DNA of 64,000 nt. Source: Pseudoduganella lurida. GTDB taxonomy: Bacteria > Pseudomonadota > Gammaproteobacteria > Burkholderiales > Burkholderiaceae_D. Below are positions 8,596 through 17,648 of this stretch, piece by piece. The notes under the pieces are model-generated. The model did no database searches and was not told the origin of the DNA. It worked only from the letters and a program-made list of their open reading frames with translations. Position 1 is the first letter of the stretch. Each line of letters starts with the position of its first letter. Where the stretch lies: assembly GCF_007830455.1 (NCBI RefSeq), contig NZ_VLLB01000008.1:62001-126000 (forward strand), given 5' to 3'. Both the position numbers and the translations under genes were made by a program.

Positions 8596-9576
8596 ATGCA
8601 GAAGCGCACACTCGGCAGGGGCGGACTCGATGTCTCGGCAATCGGCCTCGGTTGCATGGGGCTGAGTTTCGGCTATGGCCCTGCCACGGACAAGAGCGAC
8701 GGCATCCGCCTCATCCGCGCCGCTGTCGAACGCGGCGTAACGTTCTTCGATACTGCGGAAGCGTATGGGCAGCATAACGAGGACATGGTCGGCGAAGCGC
8801 TGGAGCCTTTCCGCGGCGAGGTGCAGATTGCCACCAAATTCGGCTTCAGGAACGGCAACCCGACCGAAGGACTGGACAGCAACCCGGCCCGCATTCGCGC
8901 CGTCGTCGAGCAGTCCCTGCAACGCCTGCGCACCGACCACATCGATCTTCTGTACCAGCACCGCGTCGACCCGAATGTGCCGATCGAAGACGTGGCGGGC
9001 GCCGTGCGTGACCTGATCCGGGAGGGCAAGGTACGGCATTTCGGCCTGTCCGAAGCTGGCGCCGCCGTCATCCGCCGTGCACATGCAGTCCAGCCGGTCG
9101 CTGCCCTGCAGAGCGAGTATTCGATGTGGTGGCGCGAGCCCGAGCAGAGCGTCATGCCTACACTGGAAGAACTCGGCATTGGGTTCGTGCCGTTCAGCCC
9201 GCTTGGCAAGGGATTCCTGACGGGGGCGATCGGCCAGGACACGACATTCGCGGCGGGTGACGTGCGTAATGTCCTGCCACGCTTCCAGGAGGCAGCGCGT
9301 CAGGCCAACCAGTCGCTTGTGGCATTGCTTGGCAGGATCGCCACGGAGAAGGGCGCCACGCCGGCCCAGATCGCGCTGGCGTGGCTGCTGCTGCAAAAGC
9401 CGTGGATCGCGCCGATTCCGGGCACGACCAAGCTGCACCGCCTGGAAGAAAACGTCGCCGCTGCCGACGTGCTGCTGGCCGAGGAGGATCTGCAGCAGAT
9501 CGAAGCAGCCATTGCGAAGATCGACATCGACGCGCCGCGCTACACCCCGCAGATGCAGCAGACCATCAATCGCTGA
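8596..9576 (+). CDS. Aldo-keto reductase, paralogue 1
   Basis: A cytoplasmic NADPH-dependent reductase of carbonyls, 326 residues, in the (beta/alpha)8 fold. The family tetrad can be placed: D and Y in FFDTAEAYG, K in IATKFGF and H in YQHRVDP. The NADPH-binding end is seen near PIPGTTKLHRLEENV. The ATG at 8596 is preferred over the TTG at 8581 because GGGAGA sits just upstream of it. It is close to the second aldo-keto reductase (15418), and each stands beside one of the paralogous LysR genes. It is convergent with the molybdenum hydroxylase gene, 3 bp away. Confidence 0.92.
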   Translation: MQKRTLGRGGLDVSAIGLGCMGLSFGYGPATDKSDGIRLIRAAVERGVTFFDTAEAYGQHNEDMVGEALEPFRGEVQIATKFGFRNGNPTEGLDSNPARIRAVVEQSLQRLRTDHIDLLYQHRVDPNVPIEDVAGAVRDLIREGKVRHFGLSEAGAAVIRRAHAVQPVAALQSEYSMWWREPEQSVMPTLEELGIGFVPFSPLGKGFLTGAIGQDTTFAAGDVRNVLPRFQEAARQANQSLVALLGRIATEKGATPAQIALAWLLLQKPWIAPIPGTTKLHRLEENVAAADVLLAEEDLQQIEAAIAKIDIDAPRYTPQMQQTINR

Positions 9577-9579
9577 CGG

Positions 9580-11787
9580 TCAACCGATCGGCGGAAGCCG
9601 GTCGAGCAGCTTGTCGAGCGTGATCGGATATTCGCGCACGCGGATTCCGGTCGCGTCATAGACGGCATTGGCAATCGCAGCCGGCACCCCGCTGATGCCC
9701 AGTTCGCCGACCCCCTTGGCCTTCAGCGGACCAATGGTGGGATCGGCTTCGTCCAGGAAGATTACGTCCTGGTGCGGGATGTCGGCATGCACTGGCACTT
9801 CATAGCTGGCCATGTCATGGTTGACGAAGAAGCCGGCGCGCTTGTCGACCACCAGCTCCTCCATCAGGGCAGCGCCCGCACCCATTGTCATGCCGCCGAT
9901 GATCTGGCTGCGCGCTGCCAGCGGGTTGATGATACGGCCCGCGGCACACACTGCCAGCATGCGCCGGACCCTGATTTCGCCCGTCTCGGCATCGACGCCG
10001 ACCTCCACAAAGTGGGCGGCGAAGGTCTGCTGCGCGAAACGCTTGTTGAGATCGCCATATTCCATCGTGTCCTGCGCGACCAGGTCGCCACCCACTGCCG
10101 CATCGGTCAGGGGCTTGCTGGTGCCGCCCGCGCGCACCCGACCGCCCAGGAATTCCACATTGGCGCCGTCGAGTCCGAGGCGCTGCGCGGCCATGGCGCG
10201 CAGCTTCACGCAGGCGGCGTACACGCCGGCCGTCGAGGATGCTGCGCCGAACTGGCCACCGGAGCCGGCGCCTGGCGGGAACGTCGAATCGCCCAGCCGC
10301 ACCACCACCCTGTCCAGGCCGACACCCATCATCTCGGCCGCTGTCTGCGCGAGAATCGTGTAGGTGCCGGTGCCGATATCGGTCATATCGGTCTCGACCG
10401 TGATGACGCCCCTGGCATCGAGCCGCACGCTGGCGGCCGACTTCTGCACCTGCGCGCCGCGGATCGCGGATGCAACGCCCATGCCGACCAGCCAGCGGCC
10501 GTCCCGCCGCATGCCAGGTCGCGCCGCGCGCCGCTCCCAGCCGAAGTGTTCAGCGCCACTGCGCAGGCACTCGACCAGCTGGCGCTGCGAAAACGGCCGG
10601 CTTGGGGACTCCGGATCGACCTGCGTGTCGTTCAGGATGCGGAAGGCGACAGGGTCCAGTCCCAGCTTCTCGGCCATCTCGTCCATCGCGATTTCCAGGG
10701 CCATCATGCCTGGGGTCTCGCCGGGTGCGCGCATGGCGTTCGCCTCGGGCAGGTCCAGATGGGCCACGCGCAGGCGCGTCATCCTGTTGGCGCCGGCATA
10801 CAGGAGGCGCGTGGGCGCCGTGGCGCTTTCCGGATTGTCGCCCAGGTTGCCGGACCAGCTCTCGTGGCCGATGGCGGTAATCCTGCCGGCCTTGTCGGTG
10901 GCGATGCGGATACGCTGGATCGTTGCGGCGCGGTGCGTGGTGTTATTGAACATCAGGGGCCGCTGCAGCGCGACCTTGACCGGCCGGCCAAGCTGCCGGG
11001 CAGCCAGCGCCGCCAGCACGGCGTCGGCCAGTACCGAACCCTTGCCGCCAAAGCCGCCGCCAATATAAGGGGAGACAATACGGATATTTTCCTTCCTGAT
11101 GCCGAGGATCTTGGCCATGTCCCGCGTGCCCCAGCTGACGATCTGGATGGCAGTCCACAGGGTGAGCCGGTCGCCGTCCCAGGCGGCGATCGTGGCGTGG
11201 GGCTCGAGCATCGTGTGGGCATGGTCGGGCGTGGTGTAGGTGGCATCGAGCTTGACCGGTGCGGCCGCGTAGGCGGCCTCGAAGTCGCCGATGGCCGTAT
11301 CGCGCGGCTGCTTCTGCTGCAGTGGCTGGCGCCGCGGCGGTTTCTCCTTCGCTTTGGCGAGGTCGTAAGCGCCGTCGGCCTGCACATACTGAACCCGCAC
11401 GAGCTGGGCCGCTGCCCGTGCCTGTTCGAACGTCTCGGCAACGACGAGGGCGACAGCCTGGTGATAGTGCTGGATGTCGGGGCCGGCCAGCGCGCGCGCG
11501 GTGTAGAAGTCGCCGTTGCCCACCTTGCCGGCGTTATCCGCAGTGACGATACCAAGCACGCCCGGTGCGGCCCTGGCGCGCGTCACGTCGATCGAGCCTA
11601 TGCGGCCTTTGGCGATGGCAGCGCCGACGATGTAGCCATATGCCGCGCCAGGGGCTGCGTCGTTCTGCTCGTACGCGTAGGGTGCGGTGCCGGTCGTCTT
11701 CAACGGGCCATCGATGCGCTGCGTGGATTGGCCGACGACCTTGAGACGGTCGATGGGATTGCGGTTTGCGGGAGTCGTGAATTTCAT
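9580..11787 (-). CDS. Xanthine dehydrogenase-family molybdopterin-binding subunit
   Basis: The catalytic large subunit (735 residues) of a molybdenum hydroxylase of the aldehyde/xanthine oxidase family, close in plan to PaoC/YagR. It shows the cofactor-contacting GGGFGGKGS segment near residue 230, QFGAASSTAGVYAA further on and the conserved active-site glutamate in GVGELGISG near the end. The start at 11787 overlaps the stop of the PQQ dehydrogenase (ATGA); a longer frame to 12207 is antisense of that gene and was rejected. Oddly, the usual 2Fe-2S and FAD partner genes are absent from the neighbourhood, so partners must be encoded elsewhere or electrons follow another route. Confidence 0.9.
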   Translation of the reverse strand: MKFTTPANRNPIDRLKVVGQSTQRIDGPLKTTGTAPYAYEQNDAAPGAAYGYIVGAAIAKGRIGSIDVTRARAAPGVLGIVTADNAGKVGNGDFYTARALAGPDIQHYHQAVALVVAETFEQARAAAQLVRVQYVQADGAYDLAKAKEKPPRRQPLQQKQPRDTAIGDFEAAYAAAPVKLDATYTTPDHAHTMLEPHATIAAWDGDRLTLWTAIQIVSWGTRDMAKILGIRKENIRIVSPYIGGGFGGKGSVLADAVLAALAARQLGRPVKVALQRPLMFNNTTHRAATIQRIRIATDKAGRITAIGHESWSGNLGDNPESATAPTRLLYAGANRMTRLRVAHLDLPEANAMRAPGETPGMMALEIAMDEMAEKLGLDPVAFRILNDTQVDPESPSRPFSQRQLVECLRSGAEHFGWERRAARPGMRRDGRWLVGMGVASAIRGAQVQKSAASVRLDARGVITVETDMTDIGTGTYTILAQTAAEMMGVGLDRVVVRLGDSTFPPGAGSGGQFGAASSTAGVYAACVKLRAMAAQRLGLDGANVEFLGGRVRAGGTSKPLTDAAVGGDLVAQDTMEYGDLNKRFAQQTFAAHFVEVGVDAETGEIRVRRMLAVCAAGRIINPLAARSQIIGGMTMGAGAALMEELVVDKRAGFFVNHDMASYEVPVHADIPHQDVIFLDEADPTIGPLKAKGVGELGISGVPAAIANAVYDATGIRVREYPITLDKLLDRLPPIG

Positions 11788-14225
11788 CGTTGCGCCGTTT
11801 CGGTAAGGGGTTGTTTCTGCGTCGCGTGCGGCAACGCGTAAGCGACAATCTTCGTGCCTTGCCGCACCTTGAGCGACTTGCGCCCGCCCGCCGCGATGAC
11901 CACGAACTGTCGTCCGCTGCGCGGGCTGATATAGGTGACCGGGCTGGCATTGCCGCCAGCGGGCAGCCGGGCCGACCAGATCTCGCGTCCCGTGCGCACG
12001 TCGAGCGCACGCAGGGTTCTCTCGGCGGTGGCCGCAATGAAGACGAGGCCACTGCGCGTGGTGACCGACCCGCCGGTCATGGGCACACCGATGGTCAGTG
12101 GCAGCATCGTGGGAATGCCCAGCGGCCCGGTATCGCGGCCCGTCCCCAGCGGCTTCGACCACAGCAGCTTGCCATTGTTTAAGTCCACAGCGGAGATCAG
12201 CCCCCACGGCGGAGCACTGCAGGGTACGCCAAGAGGCGACAGGAACTGGCTGCCGTACGCGCCGTATGGCGTGTTCAGCATGGGACGTCCGGGAAAGCCG
12301 CCCGAGCTCTCGCCATCGCCGAGCTTGAACTTCCTCCGTACCGCTTCCTCGCGGGTGACCAGCGTCACCCGGTCCGGCAGGCGCATCCAGTTGACCACCA
12401 TGACGTTATGGTCCAGGTCCAGGGACACGCTGCCCCAGTTCACCCCACCGGCCGAGCCGGGCGCGATGATGACCGGCTTGCCGAGCGTGAGCGGCGTGAA
12501 ATGACCGACGTAATTGGATTTGCGGAATTGGATCCTGCAGTACAGCTGGTCCAGCGGCGTGATCCCCCACATGTCCTGTTCCCGGATGCGCGGCATCTGG
12601 AACGCCGGGAGCTTGAGCGAAAACGGCTGGGTCGGCGACAGCCGCTCGCCCGGCGCGATGCCGCCCTGGGGCACGGCCAGTTCCTGAACAGGGTAGATCG
12701 GCCGGCCGGTCTCGCGGTCGAGGACGAACACCTCACCGCGCTTGGTCGGCTGGATGAGGATGTGCCGCATCTTGCCATCCAGCGGGATATCGGCCAGCGT
12801 TGGCTGCGATGGAACGTCGTAGTCCCAGATGTCGTGGTGGGTCGTCTGGAAGTGCCAGCGCTTGCGGCCGGTTTCGGCATCGAGCGCGAGCACCGAACTG
12901 CCGATCTGGTCGTCCCCTGGCCTGCGTTGGCCGCCGTAGTTGTCAGGCGTTGCACCGCCCATCGGCACATAAACCAGTCCGAGCGTTTCGTCGGCACTCA
13001 TCGGCGCCCAGTTGTTTGGCGAGGAGGGCGAATAGACGGCGCCGTCCGGCGGTGCGCCGATGCGGTCCGGCTGGTTCGAATCATACGCCCAGGCCAGCTC
13101 GCCCGTCTTCGCATCGAAGGCGCGGATCACGCCGGACGGTCCGCCCCAGTACTGGCCGTCGGGAATGCTGCCGCCCACCACTACCTTGCCACGGATGATC
13201 TGCGGCGCCGAACTGAAGTAGTAATGGCCGAACGGGTGCCGGCTGATATTCCTGTTCAGGTCGACAAATCCTGCGGCGCCGAAATCCTCGCACGGCTTGC
13301 CGGTATGCGCGTCCAGCGCCACCAGTGCCGGTGACTGGCTTGCCGCGAAAATGCGTTCCGCGCAGACGCCGCCATTGCTCGAAACCTTGTAGTACGAAAC
13401 GCCCCGGCACGGCTTGCCCGACGCACGCACGCCATTCGAAATGTCGGTGTGCCAGCGTTCGACGCCGGTTTCCGCATCGAAGGCCGTGATACGGTTATGG
13501 CCGTTGCAGGCATATAGCGTATCGCCAATCATGATGGGCACGACTTCGAGGTCGTTGTGCTGGCCTGGTGATGCCGGGCCGGTGTCGGCTTCCCAGGCTT
13601 TTTCCAGTTTGCCCACATTGTCGGCGCTGATCTGCGTCAGCGGACTGAACCGGGTACCGCCCAGGTCATTGCCGAATGCGGGCCAGGCACTTTGTGCGGC
13701 GGGGTTGCCGTCCTGCCTGCCCGCCGGCCTGCCGGCCTGGCCGGCGGCGGGATAGGCTGTCGCTACCCCCGCGCGCAGCAGGGGATCGGCGGGGACTGCC
13801 GGAGCCGCAAGGTGGAGGCCAAACCCGCCGATGCATGCCGCGCCGATCGACGTGCACAATGCCAGCGCCCGCGCTCCGCGGTGGGGCATGGCAGCAGCAT
13901 CGGTCCCGGGAAGCAGCACGAAGCACACGCCGGCCACCAGGAAAAGGGCGAGGCGCGGCAGGAGCTCCCAGGGGCTGAACCCCACTTCCCACAGGCTCCA
14001 GGCCATGGTGCATGCGAGCAGGACGAGGAAAATGCTGAATGCCTTGCTGCGATATTTGATGACCGCAGATGCACACGCAACCAGCGCCAGTCCCGCCAAG
14101 AGGTAGTAAAAGGATCCCCCGTAATACACCAGCATGGCGCCACCCACGGCCAGGGCCAGGCCGACAAGAGCCAGCAGGAGGGTGAACAGCCCGATACCTA
14201 TTTTCTTGAGTGACGTCCTGGTCAT
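11784..14225 (-). CDS. Membrane-bound PQQ-dependent dehydrogenase, glucose/quinate/shikimate type
   Basis: An 813-residue quinoprotein that oxidises a sugar or polyol-type alcohol in the periplasm and passes electrons to ubiquinone. About five membrane helices occupy residues 1-135, followed by an eight-bladed propeller beginning at WPAFGNDLGGTRFSPLTQI. Landmarks of the family are HNRITAFDAETGVERW, the HHDIWDYDVPSQP segment and TRSGLVFIAATAERTLRALD near the end. Length and membrane anchor match the Gcd/QuiA group; the substrate cannot be told. It is coupled by ATGA overlaps to the lactonase before it and the molybdenum hydroxylase after it. PQQ synthesis genes are not in the window. Confidence 0.92.
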   Translation of the reverse strand: MTRTSLKKIGIGLFTLLLALVGLALAVGGAMLVYYGGSFYYLLAGLALVACASAVIKYRSKAFSIFLVLLACTMAWSLWEVGFSPWELLPRLALFLVAGVCFVLLPGTDAAAMPHRGARALALCTSIGAACIGGFGLHLAAPAVPADPLLRAGVATAYPAAGQAGRPAGRQDGNPAAQSAWPAFGNDLGGTRFSPLTQISADNVGKLEKAWEADTGPASPGQHNDLEVVPIMIGDTLYACNGHNRITAFDAETGVERWHTDISNGVRASGKPCRGVSYYKVSSNGGVCAERIFAASQSPALVALDAHTGKPCEDFGAAGFVDLNRNISRHPFGHYYFSSAPQIIRGKVVVGGSIPDGQYWGGPSGVIRAFDAKTGELAWAYDSNQPDRIGAPPDGAVYSPSSPNNWAPMSADETLGLVYVPMGGATPDNYGGQRRPGDDQIGSSVLALDAETGRKRWHFQTTHHDIWDYDVPSQPTLADIPLDGKMRHILIQPTKRGEVFVLDRETGRPIYPVQELAVPQGGIAPGERLSPTQPFSLKLPAFQMPRIREQDMWGITPLDQLYCRIQFRKSNYVGHFTPLTLGKPVIIAPGSAGGVNWGSVSLDLDHNVMVVNWMRLPDRVTLVTREEAVRRKFKLGDGESSGGFPGRPMLNTPYGAYGSQFLSPLGVPCSAPPWGLISAVDLNNGKLLWSKPLGTGRDTGPLGIPTMLPLTIGVPMTGGSVTTRSGLVFIAATAERTLRALDVRTGREIWSARLPAGGNASPVTYISPRSGRQFVVIAAGGRKSLKVRQGTKIVAYALPHATQKQPLTETAQR

Positions 14226-15292
14226 TGGCTGCTTTCCTGGCTGCCTGGCTGCGGCGCCTGTTCGTGCGAGAACTGCGTGACGCCTCTGGCCGAAGCACGT
14301 GCATGGAAAATCGACGCCCCTCCACCGGCTTCCCCGTCGCCGGCGACGATGAACAGGTCGTCGCTGTGCGGGCTGAGTGCCAGGCTTGCGGACATCAGGT
14401 TACGGCCCTGTTCGCGCTGGGGAAGCAAAATTTGCCCGGTCGGGACGCCATTGGGTGCGAAGACCAGGACTCTTCCTTGCTGGATCATCGCGACGTAGAC
14501 GTTGCCCTGGCTGTCTGTACGCATGGAATCCGGCCCCGGACCCGTGAAGACGTAGGGCACATTCGTGCCCATCGGCTTCACCGTCGTCGGACCGGACAGA
14601 TCGACCTTGTGCAGCAGGTTGCGGCCGTGTTCCGTGACCCAGAGCGTGGCGCCGTCCGGCGACAGCGCGATCCCGTTCGCGCGAGACAGATGACGGAGGA
14701 TCGGCGTGATCTTCGCGGAACCCGGGGCAATGTAATAGACCCCGCCAACAGGATCGCTGGAGGTGCCGCGGAAGTCGGTGAAATAAATGCCGCCCCCACG
14801 GTCGAACACCAGGTCGTTCGGGATGAAGCCGCGATCGGGAGCCAGTACGGTCTGCCGGTGGGTGCCGTCGGGCTGCAGGGCAACGATCCAGCCTTTCGTG
14901 AATGCCTTGTCGTGCACAGCCACGAAGATGCGTCCGTCACGGTGGATGGCGGTGCCGCCGATGCTGGCGCTGCCGAACCCGGCTACGGTTGCCAGGTGCT
15001 TATCGGAGGACATCTTCAGCAGCTGGCCAGCCGTCGAATTCGAGAAGAACAGGTCGCCGTTGCGGGCGAAACTGGGGCCTTCGAGCACGACGTTGGCATC
15101 GGTTACGGCGAGATAAGCCTCGGCCATGCTGTTTTCCAGATGCCATTCGGAGGCGGGCAAGGGCGCCTTGCTGGCCGCCTCCGAGCGTGCGTCCGGTAGG
15201 GGCACGCCAGTGCGGTTGGCTGCGCAAGCCGGCACCGTTGTGCAGGTTGATACGAGGGCCAGCGCGCCAAGCGCTGCAAGATGAAGGCGCAT
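14222..15292 (-). CDS. SMP-30/gluconolactonase-family protein, exported
   Basis: A predicted periplasmic six-bladed propeller lactonase. The start at 15292 gives a signal peptide (hydrophobic run, then ACAANR); an upstream in-frame ATG at 15322 only adds residues before it. Propeller landmarks are VVLEGPSFARNGDLFFSN, IPNDLVFDRGGGIYFTDF and SRANGIALSPDGATLWVTEHGRN, which carry the family's metal-binding acidic and Asn residues. Its stop overlaps the PQQ dehydrogenase start (ATGA). A dehydrogenase that makes a lactone followed by a lactonase is a logical pair, so it probably opens the oxidised product. Confidence 0.88.
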   Translation of the reverse strand: MRLHLAALGALALVSTCTTVPACAANRTGVPLPDARSEAASKAPLPASEWHLENSMAEAYLAVTDANVVLEGPSFARNGDLFFSNSTAGQLLKMSSDKHLATVAGFGSASIGGTAIHRDGRIFVAVHDKAFTKGWIVALQPDGTHRQTVLAPDRGFIPNDLVFDRGGGIYFTDFRGTSSDPVGGVYYIAPGSAKITPILRHLSRANGIALSPDGATLWVTEHGRNLLHKVDLSGPTTVKPMGTNVPYVFTGPGPDSMRTDSQGNVYVAMIQQGRVLVFAPNGVPTGQILLPQREQGRNLMSASLALSPHSDDLFIVAGDGEAGGGASIFHARASARGVTQFSHEQAPQPGSQESSQ

Positions 15293-15355
15293 GATATTTC
15301 CTAGCGAGGATGCAACAGACAATGGCGCGGCATCGGGTGACAGTCAGGTCGACCC

Positions 15356-15385
15356 ACCATAGCGGAGAGCGGTAACATTGACCAG
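15356..15385 (-). promoter_or_regulatory. Shared regulon promoter, lactonase/PQQ dehydrogenase operon copy
   Basis: On the minus strand: CTGGTC (15385-15380), an 18-bp spacer, TATGGT (15361-15356). This is the weakest copy in the first hexamer (CTGG for CTAG) but the closest to a sigma70 -10. It lies 64 bp before the lactonase start. Confidence 0.5.
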
Positions 15386-15417
15386 ACAACAATCCCGCAT
15401 GCCACGATAAGTTCAGC

Positions 15418-16515
15418 TTATGGATGGATCGCCGCAGGTGGCAGAGGGCTCTTACCGTGGCCGCCTGCCGATGTCGTGCCGACGTTGGCACCGTCGTCGT
15501 GCTGCCGGAGGTGTTCCTCGTCGGCACGCTGGCCATCGATCTGGATCGCGGCGAATCCCTCGTCGAGTTCCCGCAGGTCGGCTGCGTCGAGCTGGATGTC
15601 GAGGGCGCCGACGCTCTGCAGCATGTGCTCGGTCCGGATGGTTCCCGGGATCGGTACGATCCACGGCTTGCGCGAGAGGACCCAGGCGAGAGCGATCTGG
15701 ACTGGCAATGCTTCCTTGCGACGTGCCACGCGCTGCAGGAGCTCGACCACGGGCCAGTTTGCACGGCGGGCCTGCGGCGTGAAGCGCGGGAACTGCGTCC
15801 TGAGGTCGAGTTGCGGGTCGAAGCGGGTGTCTGGCGTGATCTTGCCGCTCAGGTAACCCATGCCCTGCGGGCTCCAGGCTACCAGGCCGATGCCGAGCTC
15901 CTCGCAGGTCGGGATGACTTCGTGCTCGGGGTCGCGGGTCCAGAACGAGTATTCGTTCTGGACGGCGGTGACGGCCTGTACGGCATGGGCGCGGCGGATG
16001 GTGGCGCCGCCGGCTTCAGACAGGCCGAAGTGGCGTACCTTGCCTTCCCTGATCAGGTCCTGTACCGCGCCGGCGACGTCTTCGATCGGCACGGCCGGGT
16101 CGACGCGATGCTGGTAGTAGAGGTCGATGTAATCAGTCTGCAGGCGCCGCAACGAATCCTCGGTGCTGCGCTTGATCTGCTCGGGGCTGCTGTCCAGGCC
16201 GGTCGGCTTGCCGTCCTTGCCGAAATGAAAGCCGAACTTGGTGGCGATGACCACGTCGTCGCGGAACGGCTTGAGCGCCTCACCGACGGTCTCTTCCGAC
16301 AGGAACGGGCCGTAGACCTGGGCGGTATCGAAGAACCGCACGCCCCGGTCGTAGGCGGAATGGATGACCTTGATAGCGTCGCGACGGCTCAAGCGTTCGC
16401 TGTAGGCAAAGTGGAAGTTCATGCAGCCCGATCCGACGGCGCTGACTTCGAGGGGGCCGAGTCGTCGTGTCGGCAGCGGTGGTTGCGGGGCGGGTTGGAT
16501 TTCTTTGCTGGTCAT
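15418..16515 (-). CDS. Aldo-keto reductase, paralogue 2
   Basis: A 365-residue NADPH-dependent reductase paralogous to the one at 8596, with D/Y in FFDTAQVYG, K in IATKFGF and H in YQHRVDPAVP. It is longer at the C-terminus, which ends in a low-complexity tail rich in Asp, His and Gly. AAGGA lies upstream of the ATG. It is divergent from the second LysR gene, with the shared regulon promoter between them, so regulation by that LysR is likely. The substrate is unknown. Confidence 0.9.
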   Translation of the reverse strand: MTSKEIQPAPQPPLPTRRLGPLEVSAVGSGCMNFHFAYSERLSRRDAIKVIHSAYDRGVRFFDTAQVYGPFLSEETVGEALKPFRDDVVIATKFGFHFGKDGKPTGLDSSPEQIKRSTEDSLRRLQTDYIDLYYQHRVDPAVPIEDVAGAVQDLIREGKVRHFGLSEAGGATIRRAHAVQAVTAVQNEYSFWTRDPEHEVIPTCEELGIGLVAWSPQGMGYLSGKITPDTRFDPQLDLRTQFPRFTPQARRANWPVVELLQRVARRKEALPVQIALAWVLSRKPWIVPIPGTIRTEHMLQSVGALDIQLDAADLRELDEGFAAIQIDGQRADEEHLRQHDDGANVGTTSAGGHGKSPLPPAAIHP

Positions 16516-16576
16516 CGCGGATTCCTTTCATGGTATGGAAGCGCGCATCGATCGGTTCATGCGCGGTCTGGCGCCC

Positions 16577-16606
16577 ACTGTAGGTATTGTTCGACAGGTG
16601 AACTAG
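16577..16606 (-). promoter_or_regulatory. Shared regulon promoter, aldo-keto reductase 2 copy
   Basis: On the minus strand: CTAGTT (16606-16601), an 18-bp spacer, TACAGT (16582-16577) followed by GGGCGCC. It lies in the divergent region between aldo-keto reductase 2 and LysR paralogue 2. Confidence 0.6.
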
Positions 16607-16644
16607 CAGTAAACTTTGCAAACCGATATGTAGATATTTCATAA

Positions 16645-17535
16645 ATGCCCCGTCCCGACTTCAATAATCTGCAGGTATTCCTGGTGGTAGCGCGCGAGCG
16701 AAGCTTCACGCGGGCGGCTGCCCAGCTGGGCGTGTCGCAGTCCGCCCTCAGCCACACCATCCGTACTCTCGAGGCGAAACTCGGCATCCGCCTCCTGACG
16801 CGGACCACGCGTGGAGTGGCACCAACCGAGGCGGGCGCGCATCTGCTAGCGACGTTGACGCCGCATTTCGAAGAAATCGAGGCCGAAATGGCAGCGCTCG
16901 GCAACCATGGCGCGCCGGCAGGGACGGTCCGCATCACGGCGACGGACCATGCCGCGGACACGATCCTTTGGCCCAAGCTATCCAGCCTGATGCTGGAATA
17001 CCCGGAGATCAATATCGAGATCGCGATCGACAACAGGATGGTCGATATCGTTACCAATCGCTTCGACGCGGGCGTGCGGCTGGGCGATCAGGTCGCCAAG
17101 GACATGATCGCAGTTCGTATCGGGCCGGACGCCAAGCTCGCCGCAATTGCCCATCCAGACTATTTCGCACAACGGGCCACGCCAAAAACGCCACAGGAGC
17201 TGACACTGCACAACTGCATCAACCTTCGCCTGCCAACGCATGGCGGCTTGTATGCCTGGGAATTCATGAAAGATGACAGGACATTGGAAGTGCAGGTCCG
17301 AGGCCAGTTTACGGCTAGTACCACCAGGCAGATGCTCAATGCCGCCCTGGCAGGTGTCGGGATCGGATTCATTCCCCAAGCGCTGGCTGCGCCGCATGTC
17401 GCAGCGGGCGAGCTGGTGCCGGTGCTGGAAGAATGGTGGCCCGTTTTTCCCGGTTACCACCTGTATTATCCGAGCCGGCTGCAGTCGGCGTCCGCGTTCA
17501 GCATCGTGGTCGATGCGCTGCGCCTGCCGGCCTGA
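16645..17535 (+). CDS. LysR-family transcriptional regulator, paralogue 2
   Basis: A 296-residue LTTR whose winged helix-turn-helix (FTRAAAQLGVSQSALSHTIR, residues about 20-40) and effector domain closely match the LysR at 7584. It is divergent from aldo-keto reductase 2 and followed 114 bp later by the tannase-family gene. Its upstream region shares a CTAG-(N)-TAAA-(N)-GCA pattern with the upstream region of paralogue 1, which may be a common operator used for autoregulation. The duplicated regulator-reductase pair suggests two related inducers or substrates. Confidence 0.92.
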   Translation: MPRPDFNNLQVFLVVARERSFTRAAAQLGVSQSALSHTIRTLEAKLGIRLLTRTTRGVAPTEAGAHLLATLTPHFEEIEAEMAALGNHGAPAGTVRITATDHAADTILWPKLSSLMLEYPEINIEIAIDNRMVDIVTNRFDAGVRLGDQVAKDMIAVRIGPDAKLAAIAHPDYFAQRATPKTPQELTLHNCINLRLPTHGGLYAWEFMKDDRTLEVQVRGQFTASTTRQMLNAALAGVGIGFIPQALAAPHVAAGELVPVLEEWWPVFPGYHLYYPSRLQSASAFSIVVDALRLPA

Positions 17536-17648
17536 GAACCGGGTGTTTATTAATTTGCCTCATACCATTTAGAAACAAACGTCACTACGCAGCGCCGCAC
17601 GGTGTGGTTAAGGTTGACACTCACTTAACTATCACTGTCAGGTTCACC

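Noticed and set aside
9772..11841. Long + strand frame (689 codons)
   Set aside because: It is the antisense shadow of the molybdopterin subunit; the product is His/Arg-rich with no motif and no ribosome site.
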